Shown here piece after piece: positions 25,093 through 34,328 of a stretch of DNA of 64,000 nucleotides. The stretch comes from Flavobacterium sp. SH_e (lineage in GTDB: Bacteria > Bacteroidota > Bacteroidia > Flavobacteriales > Flavobacteriaceae). How positions within the stretch are numbered: position 1 is the first letter of the stretch; every line of letters starts with the position of its first letter. A program made the translations under genes and the position numbers. The notes beneath the pieces were generated by a model. The model worked only from the letters and a program-made list of their open reading frames with translations. It searched no databases and had not been told where the DNA came from. The stretch spans positions 186,001-250,000 of the forward strand of contig NZ_JAOVZN010000005.1 in assembly GCF_025717045.1 (NCBI RefSeq). The letters run 5' to 3'.

Positions 25093-27153
25093 TCACTCTT
25101 TCAACAAACGATTCAATTGGAATTGCTCATCGGGTGTCAAATTAGGTAAAATTCTATTAAATGAAGCACGCATTTCGGGATTTTTTAACAAAAGTCGAAT
25201 AGTATCTCGTCCGAACTTTGAAAATTGCCACATATGATGCGTTGTAGCGCCAACTAAATTACTCAAAACCTGATCGTTAATAATTTTAAAAGCAATTAGT
25301 TTTTCTAAAGCATTTTGTCTTGTTGTAGCTTCATATTTTGTTGATGAAAATGCAATTAATTCATTAACCAAAGAATCTTGGTCATTGCTGTAGTTTGGTG
25401 TAGATAAAGCTAAAGAAAGCCATAACGTTCTAAGATTATAATCGTTAAAACCAATCCAGTTTTTAGATTTATCCAAATAAACGGTTCTCTGGTTCGGGAA
25501 ATTTCTCCATAACCAATAAAGTGCAATTTCTTGTGTCTGATATGATTTGTCATCTAAAAGCGTTTCATAATTTGCTCTAAAATCTTCTGGAATTGTGGTT
25601 AATGATCCAGCTAAATTTTGACGAACATTTATATTATTAGTTTGCAATGCTAAAAGCAAAAGCGACTTTTTGTCTTCGTATTTCTCATTTTCTAATTGAT
25701 CGACAACAGCTTCTTTTACAGATTGGTAAACATCAGATTCTAAAGTGCTTTTTAAAATATCTGCTTTTTCAGCTAAAGGCGTTTTTTTCAATTTATCGAT
25801 TTCCAATCTTTTTTGGATTGCTTTGCTTTTGCTTAATAAAGCATTTGCAGTTGGCGTATCAAAAGCAGTTGATTCTAGCCAAGTTTTTTGAAATTTATCC
25901 AAATCAAAATCAGAGACTTTTTTAATTTCATCGAAGAAATTCTTAGTGTTTACCGTTTGATAAGCATATTTATTCAGATAACTTTTAATCGCTTTTTTGA
26001 AAGCTTTATCTCCAATTGATTCATGCAAAACAAACAATGCCCACGCACCTTTTTCATAAAAAGTTAGCGAACTTGCTTTAGCGTTCAAAACTGGAATAGT
26101 ATCTGTTCGAGAAGCAAATTTTATCTGCTGCGCCGTATCGTATAACTTAGAATAGAAATAATCTTCGCCATAAATATCTTTTTCAGCAAGCAAGGCAAAA
26201 TATGTCGCAAATCCTTCTTGAAGCCAGTGATGCGTGCTACTTTCAGCTGTAATCAAATCTCCAAACCAATGATGTGCCAATTCATGCGCATCTACATTAG
26301 TATAATTTCGATCACAAAAACCTATTGAATCTACTACATAACGTGTTGCGAAAAGAGTTGAAGTAGTATTTTCCATTCCAGCATATAAAAAGTCTCTTAC
26401 TGGAATCTGTCTGTTGATTTTCCAAGGATATTTTACGCCAATTTCTTTTTCCAGAAAATCAAAAATGCGTTTCGAATAACGATAAGTTGGTTCAAAACGA
26501 TCTGCGTCTTTGGGTTCGTAATAATATTCTAATGGAATTTTGCTTTTGGATTTAAATTCTTTTTTATCATATTTCCCAATTGTCAGCATTAATAAATATG
26601 AACTCATTGGTTTTTCCATTTGATATTGCCAACGATTTAGATTTCCGTTTGTTGTTTTTTCCTTTAAAACTCCATTTGAAACTACCTGATAATCTTTATC
26701 ATAAGAAATCTCTAGATTAAAAATCAATTTTTCATTCACATCGTCAAAACTCGGGAACCAGTTACTCGTGTATCTTCCCTGCCCTTGTGTCCAAATCTGC
26801 ACTTCGTCATTTTCCATTTCAACAAAATACAGCGCTTGTTTTGGTTTTGTAGAATAATTAAATGTCAAATGATTTTGTCCTTTTTTAAAAGGAAAAACCA
26901 ATTTCAACTGTTTAGTCGTATTGATGAAAATGATTTCTTTTTCATTTATTTTCACATTAGAAAATTCCATGTTTTTAGCGTCAAGCGAAATAGTATCACA
27001 ATCCTTTAGAACCTCAAATTGAAAATCGACAGCACCTGAAACTGTTTTTTCTTTTGAATTTAAAGACAATTTTCCTGAAACAGATTTAAAATCGACGTAT
27101 TGAGTTTGCTGTGCAAAAAGAAAACTGGTGAATAATAAAAAAATGTATTTCAT
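25093..27153 (-). CDS. M1-family zinc aminopeptidase
   Basis: The 686-residue protein has a signal peptide (MKYIFLLFTSFLFAQQ), an M1 N-terminal beta domain, the exopeptidase motif GMENTT (259-264) and the zinc site HELAHHW with H290, E291, H294 and the distal glutamate E313 (spacing 18). Residues about 430-686 form a helical HEAT-like tail. It removes N-terminal residues from peptides, probably in the periplasm. A minus-strand TAACTTTG box lies 26 bp upstream of the ATG. Confidence 0.93.
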   Translation of the reverse strand: MKYIFLLFTSFLFAQQTQYVDFKSVSGKLSLNSKEKTVSGAVDFQFEVLKDCDTISLDAKNMEFSNVKINEKEIIFINTTKQLKLVFPFKKGQNHLTFNYSTKPKQALYFVEMENDEVQIWTQGQGRYTSNWFPSFDDVNEKLIFNLEISYDKDYQVVSNGVLKEKTTNGNLNRWQYQMEKPMSSYLLMLTIGKYDKKEFKSKSKIPLEYYYEPKDADRFEPTYRYSKRIFDFLEKEIGVKYPWKINRQIPVRDFLYAGMENTTSTLFATRYVVDSIGFCDRNYTNVDAHELAHHWFGDLITAESSTHHWLQEGFATYFALLAEKDIYGEDYFYSKLYDTAQQIKFASRTDTIPVLNAKASSLTFYEKGAWALFVLHESIGDKAFKKAIKSYLNKYAYQTVNTKNFFDEIKKVSDFDLDKFQKTWLESTAFDTPTANALLSKSKAIQKRLEIDKLKKTPLAEKADILKSTLESDVYQSVKEAVVDQLENEKYEDKKSLLLLALQTNNINVRQNLAGSLTTIPEDFRANYETLLDDKSYQTQEIALYWLWRNFPNQRTVYLDKSKNWIGFNDYNLRTLWLSLALSTPNYSNDQDSLVNELIAFSSTKYEATTRQNALEKLIAFKIINDQVLSNLVGATTHHMWQFSKFGRDTIRLLLKNPEMRASFNRILPNLTPDEQFQLNRLLKE

Positions 27154-27178
27154 TGAAACAAATTTGAAGGCGAAAATC

Positions 27179-27186
27179 CAAAGTTA
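27179..27186 (-). promoter_or_regulatory. Predicted -7 box (TAACTTTG) of the M1 aminopeptidase gene
   Basis: Minus-strand consensus match, 25 bp before the start codon. Confidence 0.5.
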
Positions 27187-27247
27187 CAAAGGTTTCCTTT
27201 ACAAATAGAATGAAATTTGTAAGTTTACAATATAAAACCGCCAAATC

Positions 27248-27991
27248 GTGTCTACACCTCAAAAAGCCTTATTTAACTGGAGCAGCGGAAAAGATTCTGC
27301 ACTTGCTTTATATAAAACACTTCAAAGTACTGATTTTCAAATAGAATGTTTACTGACAAGCGTAAACCAGCAATATCAGCGGATTTCAATGCATGGAATT
27401 CGGGTTGAATTATTACGCGAGCAAGCGCAAAGAATCGGAATTCCTTTAAAGATTCTAGAAGTTCCAGAAATGCCAACTATGGAAGTTTATGAAAAAGTGA
27501 TGACGGAAGTTTTAATAGAATTAAAAGAAAATGGAATAACGCATTCTATTTTTGGAGATATATTTCTAGAAGATTTACGTCAATACCGTGAAAATCAATT
27601 AGCTAAAATTGGTTTGAAAGGCGTTTTTCCAATTTGGAAAATTCCAACTCAAAATTTAATTCAGGAGTTTATTTCCTTAGGATTCAAAACAATTGTGGTT
27701 TGTGTAAACGAAAAATATTTAGACAAAAGTTTTGTTGGCAGAATTATCGATCAGAATTTTATAAATGATTTACCTCAAAACGTGGATGTTTGCGGTGAAA
27801 ATGGTGAATTTCATACTTTTACTTTCGATGGGCCAATATTCTCAAAACCAATTGATTTTGAAATTGGTGAAATTGTCTATCGAAAATATGAAAGACCAGA
27901 AAAAGAAGATTCGTCAAACACAGCGTGTGATACTAATGATGAAACTGCTTTTGATTTTGGATTTTGGTATTGTGATTTAATTAAAAAATAA
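27248..27991 (+). CDS. Diphthine-ammonia ligase-type ATP-PPase (DUF71)
   Basis: The 247-residue protein has the PP-loop ALFNWSSGKDSALALYKTL, ISMHGIRVELLREQAQRIGI and the family C-terminal motif DVCGENGEFHTFTFDGPIF. It belongs to the DUF71/Dph6 N-type pyrophosphatase family. Bacteria do not make diphthamide, so the common label describes the fold rather than the job; an ATP-dependent amidation is likely but unknown. Translation appears to begin at GTG 27248. It is divergent from the aminopeptidase gene and 50 bp ahead of the HExxH gene. Confidence 0.85.
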   Translation: MSTPQKALFNWSSGKDSALALYKTLQSTDFQIECLLTSVNQQYQRISMHGIRVELLREQAQRIGIPLKILEVPEMPTMEVYEKVMTEVLIELKENGITHSIFGDIFLEDLRQYRENQLAKIGLKGVFPIWKIPTQNLIQEFISLGFKTIVVCVNEKYLDKSFVGRIIDQNFINDLPQNVDVCGENGEFHTFTFDGPIFSKPIDFEIGEIVYRKYERPEKEDSSNTACDTNDETAFDFGFWYCDLIKK

Positions 27992-28041
27992 TTTGGAGTC
28001 CATTTATATTTGAAAAACTAATATTTTAAAAACTAACTGAT

Positions 28042-28545
28042 ATGACTTTAAAAGAAAAAGATGAAGTAAAAAAAGTAGTATTCTTTTTGAAAGAAATTGG
28101 TATTGAAGTTATTGAAAAAGAACTTGGTGAAACCTTTTTACCTGGTTTAGAATTAGGTCCTGATTGCATTTATATCGATTATAATAAATTACTTTATCCA
28201 GGGGATATTTTACATGAAGCAGGACATCTTGCAGTAACAGTTCCTGCAGAAAGAAAACTGGTTGGCACAACAGAAATTTCAAAAGATTGGCCTACTCAAG
28301 GCGACGAAATTGCTGCAATTTTATGGTCATACGCTGCATTGCATCATTTAGAATTTCCTGCTGAGTTTGTTTTTCATCCAAATGGATATAGAAATAGTTC
28401 TGAGTGGTTTATTTCAAATTTCGAATCCAAAAATTATATGGGATTGCCTCTTTTGGAATGGATGGGATTGTGCCTTGGAAATGAAAAAGCCGAAAAAGAA
28501 AATAAATCTCCTTTTCCGGCTATGCAAAAATGGCTACGCGATTAA
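28042..28545 (+). CDS. Unrecognised protein with HExxH motif (putative metallopeptidase)
   Basis: The 167-residue protein contains HEAGH (H58, E59, H62) inside a hydrophobic helix context, YPGDILHEAGHLAVTVPAE, the classic zincin arrangement. A later acidic stretch GDEIAAILWSYAALHHLEF offers E/H candidates for a third zinc ligand. No signal peptide is present. I do not recognise the family. It lies 50 bp after the ATP-PPase gene and could share its transcript; it converges on the next gene with a 2-bp gap. Confidence 0.7.
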   Translation: MTLKEKDEVKKVVFFLKEIGIEVIEKELGETFLPGLELGPDCIYIDYNKLLYPGDILHEAGHLAVTVPAERKLVGTTEISKDWPTQGDEIAAILWSYAALHHLEFPAEFVFHPNGYRNSSEWFISNFESKNYMGLPLLEWMGLCLGNEKAEKENKSPFPAMQKWLRD

Positions 28546-28547
28546 TC

Positions 28548-28943
28548 TTAAGTAGATTCGTCAACCCAAGTTTTCAGAAACCATTTATTATCTTTTAGTT
28601 CGAAAATATAATCGATATAAATTCCATTATCAAGTCCGCGCTGTTGCAGAGTTGCTTTATTTTTCTTTACAGAAATTGTTCTTTTTAAATATTTCTCATC
28701 CCCTTTGTTATTCAGATTAAGGGTTTTATACTTTTCTTTTGTCATAGTATAATCCGTTAATTCAAAATCGTCATTGTTCATTTTATATTTTAAAGGAAAA
28801 ACCACTCTGCTAATTTGAAATTTCTTGTCAGCATTAAATTTCTTAAAAAAAGTATTAAAATCTTCAGGAGCTGTTTTTGTATTTTGAGCATAAATAGCTG
28901 CATTTAAGCTTATTATAAAAACTATAAAAAAGTACTTTCTCAT
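28548..28943 (-). CDS. Small exported protein of unknown function
   Basis: The 131-residue protein has a clear signal peptide (MRKYFFIVFIISLNAAIYAQ). The mature part contains APEDFNTFFKKFNADKKFQ and ISVKKNKATLQQRGLDNGI, which resemble DUF4348-type periplasmic proteins, but I am not certain. Its start codon overlaps the DUF1697 stop by one base, so the two are co-transcribed. Confidence 0.7.
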   Translation of the reverse strand: MRKYFFIVFIISLNAAIYAQNTKTAPEDFNTFFKKFNADKKFQISRVVFPLKYKMNNDDFELTDYTMTKEKYKTLNLNNKGDEKYLKRTISVKKNKATLQQRGLDNGIYIDYIFELKDNKWFLKTWVDEST

Positions 28944-29482
28944 TATTCAGAATACATTTTAAGCAAATTGGTAACTGTATTCCAGTTGCGAATCGTTGCT
29001 GTTACATTTAATTTTTTTTCAATATATTTTTGATCAAAACGGGTTTTTCCAGCGCCAACGGCATATTTTATAAAAATTCTATTTTCATCAATACTTGCTT
29101 CATCTGGCTTAAACTGACTGATTTTCAGATCGTTTATACTTTCCTTTTTTAAAGTTGTTGAAACGAAAGCCACATATAACTTTTTCATGTCAATATCTTT
29201 TTCTTTTAAAAAGGGATTATTTGCAAAACAAGATTCTAGGTTTTCTTTGGTAATCATAACAACTGGAACTTCGTGTCCAAAAACTTTAAAGATTTCCTGT
29301 TTGATGATAAAACCAACTTTTGAGGCTTCTTCTTCGCTATCAACAAAGACATTTCCAGATTGCAGATATGTTCGAACATTCTGAAAACCAAGATTCTCCA
29401 GCATTGCTTTCAAAGCTTCCATTTTCATCATATTATGTCCAGAAACATTGATTCCGCGTAAAAGCGCTAAATGTGTTTTCAT
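28943..29482 (-). CDS. DUF1697-family protein
   Basis: The 179-residue protein opens with the family signature HLALLRGINVSGHNMMKMEALKAM, followed by FQNVRTYLQSGNVFVDS and, at the C-terminus, RNWNTVTNLLKM. DUF1697 proteins are widespread, soluble and of unknown function. The acidic SUKH-like gene lies 30 bp upstream, and the small exported protein overlaps its stop, so this is the middle of a three-gene set. Confidence 0.9.
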   Translation of the reverse strand: MKTHLALLRGINVSGHNMMKMEALKAMLENLGFQNVRTYLQSGNVFVDSEEEASKVGFIIKQEIFKVFGHEVPVVMITKENLESCFANNPFLKEKDIDMKKLYVAFVSTTLKKESINDLKISQFKPDEASIDENRIFIKYAVGAGKTRFDQKYIEKKLNVTATIRNWNTVTNLLKMYSE

Positions 29483-29512
29483 TTTTTCTAATTTAAATTC
29501 AAAGATAAAAAA

Positions 29513-31285
29513 CTATTCGGCATCATCTTCCTCACTGATTTCAATATCAAATTTCACTAAGAAATCATTAAATTTTTGCTTGTATTTTCTTTTAGCTTGT
29601 TCTACAATTTCATCCGCTTCTTCATTTGATTCTATTGCATTAAAGCCAAACTGTTCTTTAGCCCAATCCTGAAATTCTTCTTTGTTTTCGCTTTCTTCGT
29701 AATATTCTTCATCTTTATAAAAATAAGCATAATCAAAATCAACAGAAATTTCGGTGTCTAAAGTCAGAAGCTGAATCAGTTTTCGAGTGTTTTCTGCCAC
29801 AACATGGACTCCTCCTTCGTCTCCAAAAACAACAATTGGGCAATTATTCAAATCCTTATCAATAAGCCAATATGCATACGAACTTCCTGAACCATTTGCA
29901 CCTGCAAATTCGATAAAACTATTGTAAAACTCTTCTTCTTCAGACCAAGTTTTTATTCCAGTTTTATCGTCGTTAATCGTAAGTCCAAAACATTCTGAAT
30001 AAGTTTCAACTCCATATTCCTGCTCAAATTCGTATAATTTTACTAAATCTTCTGGCAGTTTGTAATTGCCAAATTGATCAGCAAATTCTTCTAAAGAAAA
30101 ACGGCTATCATAATCTGAATATTCTGTTTCACTTTCTTCTTCCTCTTCTTCAATAACTTCGGCTGTCAACATTTCAAAAGTTGCTATCGCCGCATTTTTT
30201 ACGCAGAAAAGCTCAATTCCCGGAGCATTTTCGTCATTTATCCATTGGTATTTTGGATCTCCGTTTTCGTCAAGATACTCTAGAATAAGCATAATTTCTT
30301 CGTCTTCATGACACCATAAAGCACGCATTCTGATGTTAAAACCATTCGAAATTTCTTCAGAAATCTGGCTATATTTCTTTCCTTCATAATCAAAAGGAAT
30401 AAATAAATAAGTCGTTCCAGAAATATGTCTAACTATTTTTCCGTTTTCTTTCAATTCCTCCTTTTCAGACAAAACTTCAACCATATTTATAAACTGACTA
30501 CGGAAATCAGCATAAGAGTATTTCTCTTTTTTATCGTAATCTAAAATTGAAAGTCCTTCTTTAAAAATATCTAAATAGTTATTGCCTAATATTTCACTGC
30601 CGTAGCTAGAAAGTTCTAAAAAAGCATCATCTACAATATCAGACAGTTTATGAGTCGAAGGCAAATAATTTTCGACAGTTATAACAGATCCGTCAGTATC
30701 TTGAACATTACTGCAAATTAAAACATCAGGTCTACCAGCGCTTATAATTGCCTGAACGTCTGTAAAACGTTCAAAATGAAACAGCATATCATCAGTATAA
30801 ATTAGCCAAGCTGTAAGGTCTCCTTTTACAAAAAGCTCTCCATGATTGTATTCTCCAGCAAGTATATCGCATTGCAATCCTCCGCCCAAATAATGGACAC
30901 TTCCGAACAAGTTAATATTCACTGTCGTTGTTTTTCCTAAGACAATTAAAGCCGGAGAATTATCGGTATCGTAAGAACTAATAAGCTTTGCAACCGTTAG
31001 ATTTCCTTTAAAAATAAATCCTAAAATGAAAATATCAGGATATTCTTCTGTGCTGAAATCCATCTCAAATAAATCCATTTCTACATCTTCCTCTGCTAAT
31101 AAAAATATTGGATTTTCTTCGTAATCAGGAAAACGCCAGGTATCTTCAAAAACATTGTAGATTTTTTGATTATTGAAATCGGTAAGATCTCCAATAATGT
31201 TGTGAGCTTCGTGTCGGTTGATTACTTTGAATGTAATGCCAGAAAACACAATGGTTTCAAAAGGAACTTTTTCTTCTTTAATCAT
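29513..31285 (-). CDS. Acidic two-domain protein: beta-helix-like N-terminus and SUKH (SMI1/KNR4)-like C-terminus
   Basis: The 590-residue protein is very rich in D/E. Residues about 70-200 show regular short strands (LTVAKLISSYDTDNSPALIV, LGKTTTVNINLFGSVHYLGG, LQCDILAGEYNHGELFVKG), like a right-handed beta helix or polymer-forming fold. Residues about 395-540 resemble SUKH domains: YKLPEDLVKLYEFEQEYG, SFIEFAGANGSGSSYAYWLI, NCPIVVFGDEGGVHVVAEN, LIQLLTL. SUKH proteins are often immunity proteins of polymorphic toxins, but no toxin gene is adjacent. There is no signal peptide. The family call is mine by eye and moderate. Confidence 0.6.
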   Translation of the reverse strand: MIKEEKVPFETIVFSGITFKVINRHEAHNIIGDLTDFNNQKIYNVFEDTWRFPDYEENPIFLLAEEDVEMDLFEMDFSTEEYPDIFILGFIFKGNLTVAKLISSYDTDNSPALIVLGKTTTVNINLFGSVHYLGGGLQCDILAGEYNHGELFVKGDLTAWLIYTDDMLFHFERFTDVQAIISAGRPDVLICSNVQDTDGSVITVENYLPSTHKLSDIVDDAFLELSSYGSEILGNNYLDIFKEGLSILDYDKKEKYSYADFRSQFINMVEVLSEKEELKENGKIVRHISGTTYLFIPFDYEGKKYSQISEEISNGFNIRMRALWCHEDEEIMLILEYLDENGDPKYQWINDENAPGIELFCVKNAAIATFEMLTAEVIEEEEEESETEYSDYDSRFSLEEFADQFGNYKLPEDLVKLYEFEQEYGVETYSECFGLTINDDKTGIKTWSEEEEFYNSFIEFAGANGSGSSYAYWLIDKDLNNCPIVVFGDEGGVHVVAENTRKLIQLLTLDTEISVDFDYAYFYKDEEYYEESENKEEFQDWAKEQFGFNAIESNEEADEIVEQAKRKYKQKFNDFLVKFDIEISEEDDAE

Positions 31286-31368
31286 AATTTGAGGCTTATA
31301 GTTTTAATGCTTAAACAAATCTAGCAATTATCTTTTTTTATTAAAATTATACTGACGATAAAAATAAA

Positions 31369-31394
31369 AAACTCCGTCAAAAACGGAGCTTAAA
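31369..31394 (-). terminator. Rho-independent terminator of the lipocalin-like lipoprotein gene
   Basis: On the minus strand AAGCTCCGTTTTTGACGGAG is followed by a T-run; stem CTCCGT/ACGGAG. It lies 28 bp after the lipoprotein stop codon. Confidence 0.8.
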
Positions 31395-31421
31395 AAAATT
31401 GAATTAGTAAGCATTCAAAAA

Positions 31422-31847
31422 TTATTTCTTTTTCTCATACACTAGTGTTGGACCGTCGCATATACTCCACGTTCCATACAAGTTGCCAATACTATGAATG
31501 ATGTATAAATTTTCTTTTACATTAGAAGTGCAAGATGCAATTATATCACTCTCTGCCGTATAATTCAATTCGAACTGTGTTTGATCTGCCGTTTTTACTA
31601 CAGAATAAGTTCCTGAAATAGTTGTAGTTTTTCCGTCTTTTTTTCTTGTTTTAGAAAATGTATTATTAGAATTAAAAGTATACGATTCCTCCCATTCTAA
31701 AACATCAATCGAATTTACTGCTGGATTACCACTGCCCATTTTTGTTAATGTCCATTTTCCAACGTAACTTTCAGATGGTTTGTCGTCGTTATCAGAACAA
31801 GAAGCGAGAGAAAGAAACAATACAATTAAAAGTCCAATTTTTTTCAT
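31422..31847 (-). CDS. Lipocalin-like lipoprotein
   Basis: The 141-residue protein has a lipobox signal MKKIGLLIVLFLSLASC (C17) followed by an acidic SDNDDKP stretch, which in Bacteroidota is compatible with the surface lipoprotein export signal. The body starts YVGKWTLTKMGSG and includes YTFNSNNTFSKTRKKDGKTT and ISGTYSV, matching lipocalin-like beta barrels of small Bacteroidota lipoproteins. The ligand is unknown. It is a single gene with its own terminator. Confidence 0.8.
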   Translation of the reverse strand: MKKIGLLIVLFLSLASCSDNDDKPSESYVGKWTLTKMGSGNPAVNSIDVLEWEESYTFNSNNTFSKTRKKDGKTTTISGTYSVVKTADQTQFELNYTAESDIIASCTSNVKENLYIIHSIGNLYGTWSICDGPTLVYEKKK

Positions 31848-32009
31848 TTTTTAGTTTTTTAAGGTTATGTATTTATAAGACTTTCCTTTCTTAAAATAGT
31901 TGCGTCTGCAATTTCAATTTAACGATAAATTAATATTCAAAGACTTGAAAACTATAATTCATTTTCAAATTTCCTAATTAAGATTTATCTTCGCTTTTCT
32001 AAAGAAAAA

Positions 32010-32068
32010 AGAAACAAGAAGAAAGATAATGAGATTGTAATTGGTCTTTTTTCTTGCTTCTTGTTTCT
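32010..32068. repeat. Purine-rich 17-bp inverted repeat upstream of recG
   Basis: AGAAACAAGAAGAAAGA (32010-32026) is complementary, with one mismatch, to TCTTGCTTCTTGTTTCT (32052-32068). The left arm matches the element at 25.00 kb at 18 of 20 bases. Confidence 0.7.
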
Positions 32069-32090
32069 AAAAAAAATCTAAATCTTCGAA

Positions 32091-34199
32091 ATGTCTAATA
32101 ATCTTCTAGAAACTCCAATTGAATACTTAAAAGGTGTTGGTCCGAGCCGTGGTCAGCTTCTTCGTAAGGAATTGGGTATTCATAAATATGGAGATTTAGT
32201 TAATCTTTTTCCGAATCGATATATTGACAGAACGCGTTATTATAAGATTAACGAATTACAGAATACAGGTTCTGAAGTTCAGATTATTGGTAAAATCATC
32301 AACATTAAAACGGTTGAATTTGCCAAAAACAAAAAGCGTCTTGTTGCTAGTTTTGTTGATGAAACAGGGCAAATTGATTTAAACTGGTTTCAAGGACACA
32401 AGTGGATTCGTGAAAGTTTAAAACTAAATGAGCCTTTAGTGATTTTTGGAAAATGTTCTCTTTACGGAAGCCAATTTAGTATGGCGCATCCCGAAATTGA
32501 ATTGTTAAGCGAACACGAAAGAAGTTTACGTTCGGCTATGCAGCCTGTTTATCCTTCGACAGAAGCTTTGGCTAATAAAGGAATTTCAAATCGCACTATT
32601 AATAAATTGATGGAACAGCTTTTTCTGGAAACACAGGCATTGTTTACCGAAACTTTCCCTCCTTTTTTAATTGAAGAATTAAAGCTAATTCCAAAACGTG
32701 CCGCATTATTCAATATCCATTTTCCAAAAAGTGCTGAAATTTTAGCGAAAGCGCAATTCCGACTAAAGTTTGAAGAATTGTTCTTTATTCAGCTGCAATT
32801 AATTACAAAAAATCTCATTCGAAAACATAAAATAAAAGGACATCCATTTGACAAAGTGGGCGAACTTTTTAATGAATTTTATAAAAATCATCTTCCTTTT
32901 GATTTAACAAATGCTCAAAAAAGAGTAATCAAAGAAATCAGAACTGATATGGGAAGCAATGCCCAAATGAATCGTTTGCTTCAAGGTGATGTGGGTTCTG
33001 GAAAAACGATTGTTGCTTTTATGAGTATGCTTTTGGCGATAGATAATGGTTTTCAGGCTTGTTTGATGGCGCCTACTGAAATCTTGGCCAATCAGCATTT
33101 TCTTGGTTTATCTGAATTCGCTAAGACTTTAAATATCAATATTCGAATATTAACTGGTTCTACTAAAACTTCTGAAAGAAAAATTATTCATGAAGAATTA
33201 GAAAACGGAGAACTTAAAATTTTAATTGGAACTCATGCTTTATTAGAAGATAAAGTAAAATTCCAAAATTTAGGCCTTTCGGTAATTGATGAACAGCACC
33301 GTTTTGGCGTAGAGCAAAGATCTAAACTGTGGAAGAAAAATGATATTCCGCCACACGTTTTAGTAATGACTGCCACTCCTATTCCGAGAACGCTGGCAAT
33401 GAGTTTATATGGCGATTTAGACATTTCTGTTATTGACGAACTGCCACCAGGAAGAAAACCGATTCAAACTGTACATCGTTATGATACTAATCGTTTGAAA
33501 GTATGGAAGTTTCTTCGTGATGAAATCGCAAAAGGAAGACAGATTTATATTGTTTACCCGTTAATTCAGGAATCGGAAAAAATGGATTATAAGGATTTGA
33601 TGGACGGCTACGAAAGTATTTCTCGTGATTTTCCACTTCCTCAATACTCTATTTCCATTCTTCATGGAAAAATGAAACCAGCTGATAAAGATGCTGAAAT
33701 GAAGCGTTTCTCTGAAGGAAAAACTAATATAATGGTTGCTACAACAGTAATTGAAGTTGGTGTAAACGTACCAAATGCCAGTGTTATGATTATAGAAAGC
33801 GCAGAAAGATTTGGGCTTTCGCAATTGCATCAGTTGCGCGGACGTGTGGGACGTGGTGCTGAACAAAGCTATTGCATCTTAATGACTGGGCATAAATTGA
33901 GTTCTGATAGTAAAACCAGAATGGAAACCATGGTTCAAACCAATGATGGTTTTGAAATTGCCGAAGTTGACCTTAAACTTCGTGGTCCTGGTGATTTAAT
34001 GGGAACACAGCAAAGTGGTGTTCTAAATCTTCAAATTGCAGATATTGTAAAAGACAGAGAAATTCTTTCTTTGGCTAGAAATTATGCGATGAAAATTTTA
34101 AAAGAAGATTCTGCTCTTCAAAAGCCTGAACACGCAGTATTACGAGCGATTTTCATCGAATTGACTAAAAAGAAAAACATTTGGAATTATATTAGTTAA
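32091..34199 (+). CDS. recG: ATP-dependent DNA helicase RecG
   Basis: The 702-residue protein has the N-terminal wedge/OB region (IEYLKGVGPSRGQLLRKELG, VQIIGKIINIKTVEF), then SF2 motifs: RLLQGDVGSGKTIVAFM (Walker A), ACLMAPTEILANQHF, SVIDEQHRFGVEQR (DEQH in place of DEAH), MTATPIPRTLAMS and the helicase C half QLRGRVGRGAEQSYC. The TRG-type end FEIAEVDLKLRGPGDLMGTQQSG is intact. It remodels stalled forks and Holliday junctions. Length is typical. Confidence 0.96.
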   Translation: MSNNLLETPIEYLKGVGPSRGQLLRKELGIHKYGDLVNLFPNRYIDRTRYYKINELQNTGSEVQIIGKIINIKTVEFAKNKKRLVASFVDETGQIDLNWFQGHKWIRESLKLNEPLVIFGKCSLYGSQFSMAHPEIELLSEHERSLRSAMQPVYPSTEALANKGISNRTINKLMEQLFLETQALFTETFPPFLIEELKLIPKRAALFNIHFPKSAEILAKAQFRLKFEELFFIQLQLITKNLIRKHKIKGHPFDKVGELFNEFYKNHLPFDLTNAQKRVIKEIRTDMGSNAQMNRLLQGDVGSGKTIVAFMSMLLAIDNGFQACLMAPTEILANQHFLGLSEFAKTLNINIRILTGSTKTSERKIIHEELENGELKILIGTHALLEDKVKFQNLGLSVIDEQHRFGVEQRSKLWKKNDIPPHVLVMTATPIPRTLAMSLYGDLDISVIDELPPGRKPIQTVHRYDTNRLKVWKFLRDEIAKGRQIYIVYPLIQESEKMDYKDLMDGYESISRDFPLPQYSISILHGKMKPADKDAEMKRFSEGKTNIMVATTVIEVGVNVPNASVMIIESAERFGLSQLHQLRGRVGRGAEQSYCILMTGHKLSSDSKTRMETMVQTNDGFEIAEVDLKLRGPGDLMGTQQSGVLNLQIADIVKDREILSLARNYAMKILKEDSALQKPEHAVLRAIFIELTKKKNIWNYIS

Positions 34200-34285
34200 T
34201 TAGATTTTTTGAAATAAAAAAAGAACATTTTTTTATATTTTTTTAACTTTTTTCTTAAAAATATAGTTTTTTTATTCCAAAATCT

Positions 34286-34293
34286 TACATTTG
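34286..34293 (+). promoter_or_regulatory. Predicted -7 box (TACATTTG) of the PKD-protein/SprF operon
   Basis: Consensus match 35 bp before the start codon region at 34329. Confidence 0.5.
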
Positions 34294-34328
34294 CCAAACC
34301 CCAAAAGCAAATTTCCTAATCAATTCCA

